Part shown: positions 12,804-25,190 of the stretch, one piece after another | Numbering within the stretch: position 1 is the first letter of the stretch | Layout: the number at the start of each line of letters is the position of its first letter | NCBI GenBank assembly: GCA_030035585.1 | Contig: CM057464.1 | Span: forward strand, 26,615,465 to 26,679,464 | DNA: 64,000 bases | Source: Dugong dugon | Taxonomy: Eukaryota; Chordata; Mammalia; Sirenia; Dugongidae | Direction of reading: 5' to 3' | The notes under the pieces: generated by a model | What the model was told of the DNA's origin: nothing | Databases searched by the model: none | What the model saw: only the letters and a program-made list of their open reading frames with translations | Translations under genes and position numbers: made by a program

Positions 12804-13010
12804 CACTGGTTTAAATTCTTTCAGAGTTTCATTCCAGTAGTCCGGGGAGTCAGTGGGGGGGCCTTTCTGTGGAAGCATTGGGGTGGCTGGGTGGGGCCAC
12901 ATGGTTCACCATAGCTGGGATGGCAATGCTCAAGTTCATTTGTTGGGTGGAAATTGTAAAATTACAGAATAGCACGATGATGAACAGCCCATGTCAAACT
13001 GAACAAATGC
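12804..13010 (-). pseudogene. SLC17A4: Left copy exon 3 (TGA plus frameshift)
   Basis: In the frame set by exon 2 the exon reads 'ICSV' followed by a stop, then 'HGLFIIVLFCNFTIS' and 'TQQMNLSIAIPAMVNHVAP', ending in the family-typical 'NETLKEFK'. A run of seven C (six in the middle copy) shifts the frame after 'STER'. Acceptor TAG and donor GTAAGT are intact. The exon is 207 bp; without the extra C it would be 206. Confidence 0.88.
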
Positions 13011-14097
13011 CTAAGAGGGCACAGAAAGTCTGATAATCAGAATGTTCTTTCTTACCCTGCCTAAGCCCAGAAGAGGGAGTTCAGATGTTTCCCTATAGGT
13101 GTTTCGTGGGCAGCTGTTCCCTCAAGAGGTGAGGGAGGAAGTTTCTCAAGTAGAGACTTAAAGAATGGGTGGAGTTGACCAGAGTAAGCCCTGGGGAAGA
13201 GCAGGTTAGAGAAGTATTTAAACTTCATCTTGATACTGTAATCTAGGCTTGCACAAAATTTGTCAGTGTACCATGGGAGCTCTCAGACTTTGTCTATGGT
13301 TTAATTCAGTTTGACAACAGCCGGAAGGAGTTGATAAACTTTCCATGTAGAGAAAGCCCAGAGATAATAGGGGATCACTGTCCTTAAGTCATGTTGGGAC
13401 AGTTTTCCTAGCTACCACCCGGGAGCAAAATCACTTGGAATGGCCAGCACTGTTTCCTGTTGTATAGTGACACTCTTGCTAACTTTCTGGAATTGACAGA
13501 TCCTGACTGTTAGTTTAACTCTGGCAGCATTTATTCAATCCTCCTTCATTCACAATAATTTACACAGGAAATTCTATCAATATCATATTAATATAGCAGA
13601 TTCAAGTAAATGGCCACATTTATAGTATTACCTCTTCTAGCCAAGAACAGCACTGCTTTCCAAGGCATTCAAGTCTTTTTCTCTGTCCTAAGGCAGAATG
13701 TTATAGTTATCTACATTTAAGCACCACACTATTTTTCAAGGACTTTTTATTGTTCCCGTAGTTGAGTTATTTTTCCTATCATTTTTCTTGGTTATTAAGT
13801 AAGAAAATACTATGTACAAATAATGAAAATAGTTGATTATTTTTCCTATTTGTACTACTTAGTTTATTCTTTTGAGTAATTTTATTCACTGGCATTTTCA
13901 AAACAATGTTAAATAGAAGTGGTGAGACTGGGCACTCCCGTCATAGGTGAATTTGTTCGAAATGCTTCTCACTTCACACCGTTAGATATGCTTGTGGTTG
14001 TTGATGTGCCATATACTTTTATTACATTAACCTATCCTTTGCTAGTTTTCATATTTTTATGGAAATAAATGAGTTTTATCAACTGTATTTTATTCCT

Positions 14098-14245
14098 AAA
14101 GTCAGATGCTTGGGTTCCAATACTAGGTTCTCTAATTACAGCTGTGTGTCCTTGGGTGTCTGCATAGTATCTGATCTGTAAAATGGGAATAATAATGTGC
14201 TTAACTTAAGGCATTGTGATAAGGATTGAATATGTTTATATAATT
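14098..14245 (+). repeat. MIR fragment
   Basis: Contains 'cttgggtgtctgcatag' and 'ctgtaaaatgggaataata', the core and 3' words of MIR. The same fragment is at 43237-43385 in block B, so it was present before the duplication. Confidence 0.75.
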
Positions 14246-14477
14246 GCTATTGATAATATTTGACTATTTTCCATTTTTGGAATTATCTCTTCTTGTACTT
14301 AATATACGAGACTGTTTTTAATGAATTGCTTGACTTATTTTGCTTTATATGTGTTATAGCTGTATAGAATTCTGGCACTGGTGGTAGCAAGAAGATGCTG
14401 TATAACACCAAAAGGGAAGTCAAGGTAACATAGATTCCAGTGTTAACCAGGACAAGATGCCTGTGTATGATTTTAAC

Positions 14478-14588
14478 CTTTCTGGGAGGATTGCACCTGA
14501 GAAGCTTGTAAATTCCATCGTTGGAAATGTCTCCTTCTGCTGTCCTGGCTTCGGCTACAGTAGACTTTATGATTCTTCCTCTCAGGGA
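14478..14588 (-). pseudogene. SLC17A4: Left copy exon 2 (start codon lost)
   Basis: Translation of the expected frame gives 'STVAEARTAEGDISNDG', matching the middle copy 'STVAEINTTEGEISNHG' and the SLC17A4 N-terminus. The initiating ATG is AAG. After 'DG' one base is missing compared with 43636-43748, so the frame is lost before the exon end. The splice donor (GTTAAA) still has GT, and the acceptor (TAG) is kept. Confidence 0.85.
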
Positions 14589-14724
14589 CTAGCATTCACC
14601 TAATAAAATAAAAAATTACAAAAGGAAGCAGATACAGAGAGAGAAGTGCTCTGTATCTCATATGATGCTGTCCCAATCCTTTTCTAAAGACTTAGATGGA
14701 AATTTGGTTTGGTAAGAAAAGTGC

Positions 14725-14890
14725 TCGGTTAGGGTTCAGGAGACCTGGTTGGTCATCCTGTCACTATCACCAAATAATTGTGTGGACTTCGGAAGGTCAC
14801 AGATAACGTGGTCCTTGGTCTCTGTTTCTTTAAAATGAGGGTTCTGGCCTGTATTATAAATTGTTCTTGTTCTGTGTTCTTCCCTCTCAA
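14725..14890 (+). repeat. MIR-like fragment
   Basis: A diverged MIR-type sequence ('gggttcaggagacctgg', 'ctgtttctttaaaatgagg') shared with 43885-44030 in block B. Confidence 0.5.
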
Positions 14891-17164
14891 TTTAATCAAC
14901 ATCAACAGGATGATAAACTTAACAACAACCTTATTAAAAATTTATTTGGAAGCTTCCAGTAGGTGAAAATACCGGAAAATTTGTCTATATAAATATCTAA
15001 ATATATTAGATAAAATATAGTAAGCTTCCATTTAAATTCATAGCTCCAAATATTGTAGGAGATACTCTATTGATAACATGAAGCTAGAGGTATCAGCTAA
15101 CTCTTTATGGTGTCACTGGGATTGAAGCTTAGAGATGTATCAACCTCAGTAATGTAGGGACTTGGGATCTAGGATCCTATAGGGTTGGGGATGAATCCCA
15201 GGACAAGCAGGGAATTATAACAGAAATCCCTTCAAAATTGTCAAAATTCATGGCCATGTTATGGGGAGTTGGCATTTGGAATTCACACTATCTGCATTGT
15301 TTGTGAATGCCTCACTAGCTGAGAAGCTAATCTAAGAATTGAGCCCAGGTTGGTTTGCTGTACATCAACCACACATTAGTGTAGATGAAACTCTCTATAA
15401 TATAGCTCAAAACCTAAAATCATAAACACTCACAGGAGAGATCATTCAAAAGTAAATCCTGAGCCTCAACACCCAGCAGGATTATTCTGCCAAGAACTTC
15501 CAAAAATAGAAGAAACTGATAAAGATATTATATAAAAAGGCTTAAAATGACTGAAGAATTAAAAGATGGACTCTAAAACATAAAAAGAGTCCAAGACATC
15601 AATAAAAATATTAATCCATCCAGCCCAGAGAGCACCAGTGCCAGATCATAAGAGTTCTAATCAAAAAGACACTTGTTATCCCAGTTCTCTCCTCTATCTC
15701 CCTGCCACCATCCCTGGAAGGATCAGGAGCCTCATTTAGCAAGAGGAGTGAGGGGAGCAACTGAGAGAGGAAAGGGACAAGAAGCCAAACCAAACAACCT
15801 CTCCCTTCCGGCTTGTGCTGTAGGAGGTGAGAAGCTTCAATATGAGATAAAGTTTGGAGTATTCTACATTTTACTGGACTGGACCTATTAATCATAAGGT
15901 GAGATTATTTAGAGACTGAAAATAACCAGAAAAGTTTTTACTATCTGAAAATGATCAGAGAGGTTATGGAGCTGTGCAGATGTAAAGGGAATGAGGGTGA
16001 GGTAAGGGTCTTTGGTAAAATAAAATTGCTTTCTATAGAGTATTCTCTCTATTATTGTAAAAGCAAATATATATCTGAATCTTTGATGATATTGTTTTTA
16101 ACTATAAGTGGAAATATTGCATAAAGTTTGTGTATGTTACCAGCTAAAGTTAGTAAATGGCGAATTAACAAACTCCTTGTTTAAGTCATTCAAAGGCTCT
16201 CCTCTTAGACCACAGAGACCTCCAGTCCACTTTGGATCAGAAATGGCTGAAAGTTGAACTGAAATCTAAACCAATGCTCAGTGGCGAAATAAGTTTATTG
16301 GGTAACTCTGAAAAGAAAGTGGGAAAATGAAGACACTGAAGCAAAAATAATTTGCTTATCTTTTCTGTTCACACTTTTGGTCAACTGATAGAATTTAAAG
16401 GATAGTATGAGTGACAAGAATGGAAGGCACACTTTGCAGGTAAAATTTTCCCCCAAGGGTTTTACCTACACAAGCCATCTAGTATACCAGTGCCTAAGGG
16501 TTCACTGTTCATTCACTGATTCAGTGAATACTTGTTGAATCAATGAATGAAATTTTCTACTTCCTTAGCTCTTTCTCTTGTGTGTATGATTGAAGGGTTT
16601 AGTTCTCATTAAATCGCCCCATTTCTATAATATTTATTATAACAGAAGTGCTTGACAATTTTTTGGTCACCAACAATAATGATTTTCCTGAAGGTAACAA
16701 AGGACAGTGGAACGTGGCATTAGAGGGGTAAGGTTGAATAAAGTCTTTTATAAGACACAGGATGCATCTATGGACAATATGCTGAGATGTTAATCCTCGT
16801 GACAGTTACATCTAAGGAGGGGCACGACATGAAAGATATAAGTAAAAATGACATGTGCTATGAAAAAAGCAAATGAGGTATAGGGAAAGTGACTAAGTAA
16901 TAAGCATCATGAGAAGAGGTCTGCTACCTTTGTCTAATATAGCTAATTTAGTTAAACTGTATATAAGTAGGTTATCTTTGAGATGAAGTGTGAGTAATGA
17001 GAAGGAAGCAGCCTTGGAGAAGAGCATTCCAGGTAAAGGAGCCAGCAAGTGTGCCATATTTTCCAAGGAAGACAGTCATGCAATGTGTCCAGTGCAGAGT
17101 GAGGGAGAAGGATAATAAGAGCTGGGATCAAAAAGGTGAACAGAGTCCACCCCATCTGAGACCC

Positions 17165-17373
17165 TGTTGGTGTTGTTGTGTGCTGTTGAGTTGATTCCTA
17201 CTCATAGGTGGCCCTATAGGGCAGAGTAGAACTGCCCCATTGGGTTTCCTATGTTGTAATCTTTACAGGAGCAGATTGCCAGGTCTTTTGTCCAGTGGAG
17301 CCACTGTGGGTTCAAAAGGCCAACCTTTCTGTTAGCAGCTGAGTGCTTAACCATTGCACTACCAGGGTTTCTT
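17165..17373 (-). mobile_element. AfroSINE, minus strand
   Basis: On the minus strand it reads a tRNA-like head ('accctggtagtgcaatgg', 'ttaagcactcagctgctaac') and then the body, ending in a variant of 'gagtaggaatcaactc'. It is nearly full length. It sits inside the segment that block B lacks. Confidence 0.85.
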
Positions 17374-17759
17374 AGGACCCTATAGACCTTAGTAATTAGA
17401 TTGGATTTATTTTGTCTGCTGTATGATGCATGACCTACAAGGCACAAGACTAGGAACCAAGAGAATCTAGAAGAAAGTTTTTCAGTCACCTGTGTGAGAG
17501 GTGATAGTGGTTGGGCTAGGCTGGTTGTAGTGAAAAAGAACAGATTCACATCTGTTTTTGAGATAGAGCCAATAAGTCTTGCTAATACGGTGGATATGGG
17601 CATGAAACTAAGCAGGGAATCATGGGAAACTTCTATGACGTGAACAACAGAGTGAATGGTGTTGCCATCAATGGAGATGGGGAAATGAGTAAGGAAGGAA
17701 GCAGATTTCTAGAGGTAAGCAAGAGTTTTTATTAGATATCCCCCCAAGACATCTTGGAA

Positions 17760-17872
17760 GAAAAGCCTGGCAATCCTCTTTAGAAAAATCAGTCATTAAA
17801 AACCCTATGGTGCACAATTCTACTCTGACACAGGTAGGTTCAATGTGAGTCAAAACTGACTTGACAAACAAA
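17760..17872 (+). mobile_element. AfroSINE body fragment, plus strand
   Basis: The words 'gaaaaatcagtcattaaaa', 'ccctatggtgcacaattc' and 'gtgagtcaaaactgactt' match the 3' body of the AfroSINE variant also seen at 25015 and 59505. The head is missing. Confidence 0.65.
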
Positions 17873-19639
17873 CGGTATTATATTACTGGGTTTGAGATGA
17901 CTATTATATCCAGAAGGGATGATTGCCAAGCAGATTTTGTGTCTATGACTCAGTACCTTGGGACAGAGGGTCTAGGTAGAAATATAAATTTGTAAGTCAC
18001 TAGCCTTATCTACTTATTTGGAAGATGGCTAAACAAGCAAGAACCAGCAAGGAAACAGGGCCAGTCATTCTTATATCCGTTACTCTTGTCAAAACTATTT
18101 CTCTGTCTGTTCTTTGGATAAACATTTATCCTGCTAGTCACAAATTCACTGTAAAATGAGACTTTACTTAAGATGCTCTGCAAAAATATTAATAGCTCAA
18201 CTGTCATCTCTGTCTGGTCTCTGCACCAAACATTTTTTTCCGTATGAGAGACTGCTCAGGGCTCTCATTCATAGATCCCAAGTAAAAGTTGTCTGTCCCA
18301 AACTTTTCATCCTTTTAGCTTGTTCTATGGCAGGGTAGAATTTTCTTTGATTTATGTTTCCCATGCATAAATTCATTGAAAGACTGGTTTGTTTTGATTA
18401 ATTACATCTTTCAGCCCTGATGAAAAATTTCTTCTTGCCAGAATTCAGCATTTATATTTCTTGGCACAGCATAGTTTTGATCAGTGCTTTTATTTTATTA
18501 TTTTTAATTAAGGAATCCTACAGAACAAGCCCAAAATATGAATCTTAAGCTGCAGACTGTCCAGTCTATTTCCAATGTTTAGGTGAGATTACCACTATAA
18601 AGTACATTTTTAAATGGCCGATTGGCCTCCAGATTCTTCCGATTATTCAGACTCTCCCTCTGCAGCTATCCTGTTGGAGGCATTTCATTCCCTTGAGAGT
18701 GGTGATTTTGTTACTTTTAGGAAAAGGCGACATCCACTTTCAGTTTTCACAATTATTTCAGAAGACAGGAGTTCTCTTTCCTACCCTCACAATCACAAAA
18801 CAGCAAATTCAGCTGCTCTCTAAAGGGAAAGATAGCCATTCTCACATCTCAGAAGCGGTTGTAAGAGTAAAGATGACAGCTAACCTGAGGGAGGAGTGCA
18901 GAGTCCTCATTCCTTTCAAATAAACTTCTCAGGAAATTTTAACAATTTACCAATCCCCAGAAGGTAAATGAATACCCTAACTCTTTATCCCTGATGTTAC
19001 TAAATGAGAAGATTTTGTTGGTTCAATGGTTTAATTTTCAACTTCTATATTTTCACTGATCAAGCTCATTAAAATCTTCCTTTTGCTTCAAGCCCAGTTA
19101 AGAGCTCACTTACATGTTTCCTCATCTTCCAATCTGAATCCAGTTCTCCTTTGTAAGGATCCTAATACCACGTGTCCCTTGGTCACTGCGCTTGTCACTT
19201 TTAGGGGTCTGTCAGGGTTATTATCATCTTCATGGGAATGGGTTATATCTTCTGCCTTTTGAGTCCTCTGTCCACCATTTCCCTGTTTAATATAACTGTG
19301 GAAATTTAATATATTTTGGTTAAATTAAGATTTTTGTGGTTTTTTAAAATATAACTATTTTCTCAAAGTCCATTGAGTTTTCTGTGAAAATTACCACCTC
19401 GTGATTCTGCCCTCTTTTTACCAAAATATTTCAGATTAGTGCATACTTACAGTCTGTTTTCTTACCTCCAATTCTCTCCTGAACCCACTCCCAGCAGATC
19501 TTTGCCCCCACCACTTGATCAAGTGAGTGCTTGCCAAAGGGATCACTGACGTTGGTACTCGCAAATCTAGTGGTCACTTCCCAGGCTTTACCTGTCAACA
19601 CTTGACATTCACTTCTTCATGACCTTGTTTCACGTATAG

Positions 19640-20760
19640 ATTGACACCTCACAGGCCTGATTGCTCTCATGCCTTATTTGTATCTCCTTCTCAATCTTTG
19701 TTTGCTGAACCCTCATCTTTTCCCTGACCTCTGGATGTTGGTGTACCGCAGGATTCTGTCCTTGAAGTTCTTCTCTAATAAACTCACTCCCAGGGTGATC
19801 CCAGCTTGTCCCCTCTCCTTACATGTCTTGTCTCTGAGAGTTGGCCCTCTCTGACCTTTTCCCTGAGCTCCAAACTGGTCACTTCAGCTGCCTTCATCTC
19901 TACTTGAGTACCCAACAGCTACCTCAGTCTTCACATGACCACAAGCAGAACTCCTGAATTCTCCTCCAACCCACTGCTGCCCTAGGCTTCTCCATCTTAG
20001 TTAACCTGGCTGCTCCAGTTAAAATGACCAAAAACCTCAGAGTCCTTTTTGATTTTGAACTTTCCCTCAGTATTCAACATTCATTCACCAGAATGTTCTG
20101 TAAAATTTACCGTCAAACTTTTTCCCAAATACCATTATTTTTCATTTCTCCTCTCCTAACATCATCACCTACGACATGTGTATATAACATAAGCCCTTAC
20201 CTGGTCCCACTCTCTTTCTCTTTCGGGCCAGCCACACACAGCAGGCAGAATGTTTAAAATGTAAATATAGTAATGATACTTTCTGGTTTAAATACTTTCC
20301 AGAGCTTTCTTAGTGAACTTAGGACAAAGTCCAATTTCTTTCTTATGGCCTTCAGGACATCATATGTCTTGGCCATGCCAGCCTTCTGACTCACCTCTAC
20401 CACTCTCCCCTTGGCTCACAGTGTTTCCGCCAGTTCTGTCTTCCTCATGAAGTCCAACCTTGCCTCAAGGCTTTACACTTGCAATTCCTTCTGCCAGTAA
20501 TGCCCAAACTCCCTAACGCCCACACACCACCAAATGTTCTTCAAGCTTGTTCCTTGTCACTACTCAAGTCTCAGCTCAAATATCAATTTCTCTAAGAGAC
20601 TTGCTTAGATCACCTGTCAGAACACTTTCTTTGGTTATCATCAGCCTCTGCCACTAGAGCCTAAGCTCCCGGAGAACAGGATGTTTTCTTTTCTCCAGTG
20701 CCTCAAATAGTGCTTCATATGTAAGAGAAGCTCATTAAATACTTATGCAATGAATTCAGG
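19640..20760 (+). repeat. LINE L2-like fragments
   Basis: Words such as 'caaaaacctcagagtcctt', 'ggacaaagtccaatttc', 'ggccttcaggacatcat' and 'agtctcagctcaaatatc' follow the order of the L2 3' region. Block B retains part of it (47110-47424 and 47927-48280) but lacks about 530 bp equivalent to 20300-20830. Confidence 0.6.
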
Positions 20761-21289
20761 AGTGAATGAATGAAGTCTACTTTTGATTTACTTCCTTAGT
20801 CGCGTCACTACTCTTATTATAGTCTTTTAATGTACTTGTGTCATTTCCTCACAACTTCTCTTTAAGTTTTTATAGGTAAGAGCCAATGGGTCGTTTAAAT
20901 CCTACTAATAGAATACTTACTGATGTGGAGCATAAACAGTGGAGCAGTAATATTGAGTTCTAGCCCTGGATATTTCCCACTAAATCACTCACTTTTTATC
21001 AGAGTCTTGTCAGGTTTATCTTATAAATCAAATGATCTCTCCGGCTCTTTCCACCTCCACTCTCTCAAGCCAGGAGCCATCACTTCTTCTTGGATTACAC
21101 AGTCAATCTCTATTTCTATTTATTCTTCTCATTAAGCCAAAACTTTGAAAACTAGATCCCTGACTAGACCTCTCACTAAAACACTACCACTTGCTTAAAA
21201 TAAAAAATACAGATGAACTCACTGGGCCCATAGTGCCCTGTGTGTTCTTGCCGCTAAATACTTCTACATACTACGCACAAACCATGCTG

Positions 21290-21600
21290 CCCTCATTCTC
21301 TGTGCTCTAGTCACTTTGGTGGCTCCTTCTTGCCATCAAACTCTTACATTTGCTGTTCCCTCTTCCTAGAGGAAAGAACATTTGCTGTTCTTTCTTCTCA
21401 TCTGTCTACTGTTAACTATAGTCCTTCATATCCCAGCTCAACTGATGCTTTGTAATGGTAGCTCTCTCTCATCCCTCAGACCAGGGCACATGCCATTATT
21501 TTTCACTCGTATAGCCTGGTGTACCACGAGCCATTTCATTTTATACAGTTGTTATTTCACATTCATTTCTGTGACACTTTGATTAAACTTATCTGATCTA
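21290..21600 (+). repeat. L2-like fragment
   Basis: Contains 'tttgctgttccctcttcct' and 'atatcccagctcaactgatg', the typical L2 tail order. The paralogous stretch is at 48830-49090. Confidence 0.5.
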
Positions 21601-21889
21601 TTAATATGTTGCGTTCCCTGAGGCTGTATTTGACTTTGGTCTCTGCCTTGCCCCATGGTATGTGTTTATTACTATTCAGTTTAATGCTCGGATACTTCAG
21701 CTACCCTTCCTAGTTCCCATGCTGCCCATACATACGGGAGCTCAGTGAAAACAGACACACCATACAGAATCTCTTGACATTTGTTAGGGGGTCAAACCAA
21801 CACAGACCTTGCATGCAATTTAGGGAGACCTGGTGGGCAAGTGAGGTGAACTTTGAATGAGGCCCAGTGAATGGTGAGTAGGATCTCGG

Positions 21890-22355
21890 ATGATTAAGAT
21901 TGTGTGTCAGCTTGGCTGGGCCATGATTCTCAGTGTTTATATGTGATGGCTTCTATGATGGAATCTGCTGTGAGTAGCCAATCAGTTGAAAGGGAGTTTT
22001 CTTGGGTATGTAGTCTGCATCTGAATATAAGTGGACGTTCTGTCTTTTGCCCTCTCTGGATCCTGCAGTTGCCTCTTGTTCGTCTGGCCTCCAGTTCTGG
22101 GGACTTGAGCTAGCAGCTTACCTGCCAATCTTGGGATTCATTGATCTTCACAGCCTGTGAGCAAGAGTCCTGCTCTTGGGTTTGCTAGCCCCTGCAGCTA
22201 CCTGAATCAGGAGAAGCCTCTATCCTGATCCACGGACTTGTGATGTTTCATCCTCTACGGTCGTGTGAGCTGTTTCCTTCATATAAATCTCTCTCTATGT
22301 ATATATATTTATATGCTTTACTGGTTTTGCTTCTCTAGAGAGCCCAGCCTAATAC
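21890..22355 (+). mobile_element. MaLR/ERVL-type LTR (block A only)
   Basis: A 'gtgtcagcttggctgggcc' start and an end of 'agcccagcctaatac' are typical of mammalian MaLR-like LTRs. The flanking 'tagtgaatggtgagtaggat' continues at 49375 in block B without this element. Noncoding. Confidence 0.65.
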
Positions 22356-23085
22356 ATTTGGTATTGAGAGTGGGGCACTGCTCTAACAGATAACTAAAAT
22401 GTGGACGTGGTTTTGAAACTGAATGGATAGAGCACTCAGAAGGAAGGGAGGAGAACTGTTAACACAAGAGAAGGTGCAGATGATGAGAAGCAGCAGCAGA
22501 GGACCAGCTTCAACAGATGACAGGCTGAAGCAGAGAACCGATGGCAGCAGAACCAGGAGACTAGTGTGAGACGGCACTGGAGCTGACCCATGGTGTGAGA
22601 GAGCTGAGTGCCTTTGCACAGGAGGCTTCTTGGTGGAGTGGGATGCCTCTGACCACTTATTGATGGAGCTAGGCTTACCAACACATGGAGCAAGAGAGTT
22701 TTGGAACATTTGCTCCAGGAGAGCAGTTGCAGACATGAGGCCTGAGGACCCAGAGGCCAAGGAACAAAGAAGCAGAAGCTAAAGAGACAAGGAACACAAG
22801 AAGCTGAGCTACCTCAGTGTCAAAAGGTATGGCCTCAACCTCTGGGGTCTCAAAGGGTGGACCCATGGCCTCTGGTGTTTCTAAGGGTGAAGTCACCACT
22901 CAGATGGACTAGGAGAATGGTGCACCTAAAACCGAGGGAACAGAGTTACTATCCCAGTGGGCCTGGAAGGCAGAGCTGAAGCCCAGAGCCGAGGGACCTC
23001 CACTCAGAATCTGGAGAATGTGGCCAATACCTAGAGTCTGGAGGGCAGGGCCATTGCCTAAATCGTCTCAGAGAACGGAGAATTA
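22356..23085 (+). mobile_element. MaLR-type internal sequence
   Basis: Directly follows the LTR with 'ttggtattgagagtgggg' (primer-binding region) and 'aaaatgtggacgtggttttg', words typical of MaLR internal DNA. Open frames in it are short. There is no 3' LTR, so it is truncated. Absent from block B. Confidence 0.55.
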
Positions 23086-23812
23086 TTTGTAAAGCTTTGA
23101 GGGCTAGTGTAATGTGTTCTGCTGACTTGCTTGGTGCCTGTTATGCTTTCTTTCCCTCCAATTTCTCCCATTTGTAATGGAAATGTCTGCACAGATCCAC
23201 AAACCAGATGTTAGGTACAAGTCAACTTATCCATAAAGAAGACTTCCATGAAAGGATGGACTCCAGGAAGTGCACAAACACTACAGGTATTACAGAGGAA
23301 ACTTTGTTCCAAAGCTAGGAACAATGGAAAGCAAGTTGTCTGATATCGTTGAAGTCTACTATGGTATCACCACATTAGTTACAGGATGCTCCTTCCTCTT
23401 GTTTTACTGGAGTCTGCCAATATTGTCCTTTCTTACTTGGCATTTTTCAATCAGGCATCCTGCTGAGGCCAAGCCTCTGAATGACAGTATAATCCTCTGA
23501 TATGATGATATGATATGAGGGTGACATAGTTTGCTTTCTCCTGCTGGCCCAGGACTGCAAGTAATATGTACGATGGTTTCTATAGTTTCAGGATCTCTTT
23601 TCATAACAGCACCCCCAGGTTCATCTTGGACACAACTCCCTTTGTGGTTCTCAGTTTTTACTCCCGTGGCTCCAGCTACTTCTTTTGCTTTGGTAAGACA
23701 TTCTCTTCCAAATCCTGATGCTTTTACCAGGATAAGAGTGGAAAGAGTGGAGAACATGAGGAAATTCAGACACACCTATGGCTTCAGAAATTCACAGTTA
23801 AATAACTAGTCT

Positions 23813-23818
23813 TTTATT
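23813..23818 (-). promoter_or_regulatory. Poly(A) signal of the middle SLC17A4 copy
   Basis: AATAAA on the minus strand, 182 bp below the TGA of exon 12. The right copy has the same signal at 58188-58193, in an aligned position. Confidence 0.6.
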
Positions 23819-23999
23819 GACGTATAAAATCTCCAGGGAGCATCTTCAGTATGTCAATAGCCAAGGTCTCTGAGAAGACACTGAAAACAAAGTCAATTCA
23901 TATTGAATGTCTAATCACTCAAGAAGACACAAAAGGGAAATCCATGAGGGAAAATAAAGAACGACAAATCATCTGGACCTAATGCATCACTCGGTTAGC

Positions 24000-24130
24000 T
24001 CAGAAGTGGGTGATTGTCTGCTCTTTAGCCCAGTCCTGGAAGTCTGCTTGGCCGAAGATGAGGTAGAAGACCAGGCCAAATACATTAATGGCATCCGAAA
24101 GCAAAACTTTCTCCAGCCCAACTCTGAATC
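24000..24130 (-). pseudogene. SLC17A4: Middle copy exon 12 (4 bp deletion)
   Basis: 131 bp to the ancestral stop, against 135 in the right copy. It starts 'DSELGWRK' and then a 4 bp deletion shifts the frame. The other frame gives 'VFGLVFYLIFGQADFQDW' and ends 'THF' with TGA, as in the right copy. Confidence 0.88.
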
Positions 24131-24164
24131 CTGGAGGCAGAAAACAAATCATTAACTGTCACCC

Positions 24165-24625
24165 AATTCTTGTCCTTCATTGGCTAATAAAGGCTCTCAC
24201 TCCCCCAACTCCTCTCCAGCCTCTGTGGGCTTCCCGGTTGTTCCTGGACATGGCAGGCACATTTTTGCCTTAAGGCTACTTATTCCTCTGCTGGAACACT
24301 CTTCACCCAAGTAGCCATTAGGTTCACCACCTCACTTCCTTCGGGTCCTTGCTTAAATGTTACCTTTTCAATAAGGTGTTCTTTAGCCACTCTAGTTAAA
24401 ATTGAAACTTCACTTACCTCTTATGTGTCCTATTCCTGTTTTCAGTTTTATTCTTCTCTTAGCACTTACCACCACCCAGCATACCCAAAATTTACTTATT
24501 GCATATATTTTCTGTCAATTTCTTTTCTACAATATAAGCTTCATCGGGCAAGAACTTTCATTTGTTTTATTTCCTTAGGTAGCATTTACTTGGTCCATGT
24601 TAAAGGTTAATACATATTTATTGAT
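24165..24625 (+). repeat. L2-like fragment in intron 11
   Basis: 'tgctggaacactcttcacc', 'gtccttgcttaaatgttacc' and a tail with 'ttgattgaatgaatgga' follow the L2 order. Paralogous to 58555-59175, so older than the duplication. Confidence 0.6.
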
Positions 24626-25014
24626 TGAATGAATGGATAAATAAATGAACAATGGGAGACAAGATAAGTTTGAGAATTTGTATATTAGAGAACCATTTCC
24701 TACAAGTATGTTATTCAATGTTTGGAAGGGAATTGACGCTTCAGGGGGAAAAAAAGTATAAGAAGGGACTTGATATCATAAAGACAACTCTTTCTTTGTT
24801 AAACTCCATTCATTTTCTTGAGTCACTGATGGAAAACCATAGGGACTTAAAATAAGGATGTACATTTGAGTATCGTAGGCATCTTTCTTTATGTAAAGTC
24901 TGTATGAGTAAAGATTTTTTTATAAAAGTTTAAAGCCATCATGTGAATTTCTTCATTATGACAGCTCTATGTACAGTTTTCGAGTCTCTGGGTTGTGCAT
25001 ACACTTAACTCCCT

Positions 25015-25190
25015 TAGCTGGCAACCAAAAGTCCACCCGGAGGCACATCAGAAGAAAGCCCTGGTAATTTACTTCTGAAAAATCAGCCATTGAAAATCCT
25101 ATGGGTCGCAGTTCTACTCCGACGCACATGAGGTCTCCATGAGTCAGAATAGACTCTATGGCAATGGGGTTGATTTTGTTTAACTGCAGC
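25015..25190 (+). mobile_element. AfroSINE, decayed, shared by both blocks
   Basis: Contains 'gaaaaatcagccattgaaaa', 'cctatgggtcgcagttc' and 'gagtcagaatagactctatg'. The paralogue is at 59505-59712, so it was inserted before the duplication. Confidence 0.75.

Larger units (their letters stand above)
12804..14588 (-). pseudogene. SLC17A4: SLC17A4-like pseudogene, left copy (exons 2-3 only)
   Basis: SLC17A4 is a 12-helix transporter of the SLC17 family that moves phosphate/organic anions in the intestine. Only the two 5' coding exons are visible here, on the minus strand. The expected exon 4, about 1.2 kb further on, would fall inside or beyond the satellite array. Lesions: the start codon is AAG instead of ATG (14565-14567); a 1 bp deletion in exon 2; a TGA in exon 3; and a seventh C in a C-run of exon 3 that shifts the frame. 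It cannot make a transporter. Confidence 0.88.
14890..19640. other. Intergenic block A sequence, no gene seen
   Basis: Lies between the 5' end of the left copy and the 3' end of the middle copy. Most of it aligns with 44030-47110 in block B, but 16025-17890 has no counterpart there. Open frames are short and do not resemble known proteins. An untranslated first exon and promoter of the left copy might be here, but I cannot place them. Confidence 0.5.

Noticed and set aside
22383-22899. 125-codon minus-strand frame and neighbours
   Set aside because: They lie within MaLR internal sequence, antisense to the element, without recognisable homology.
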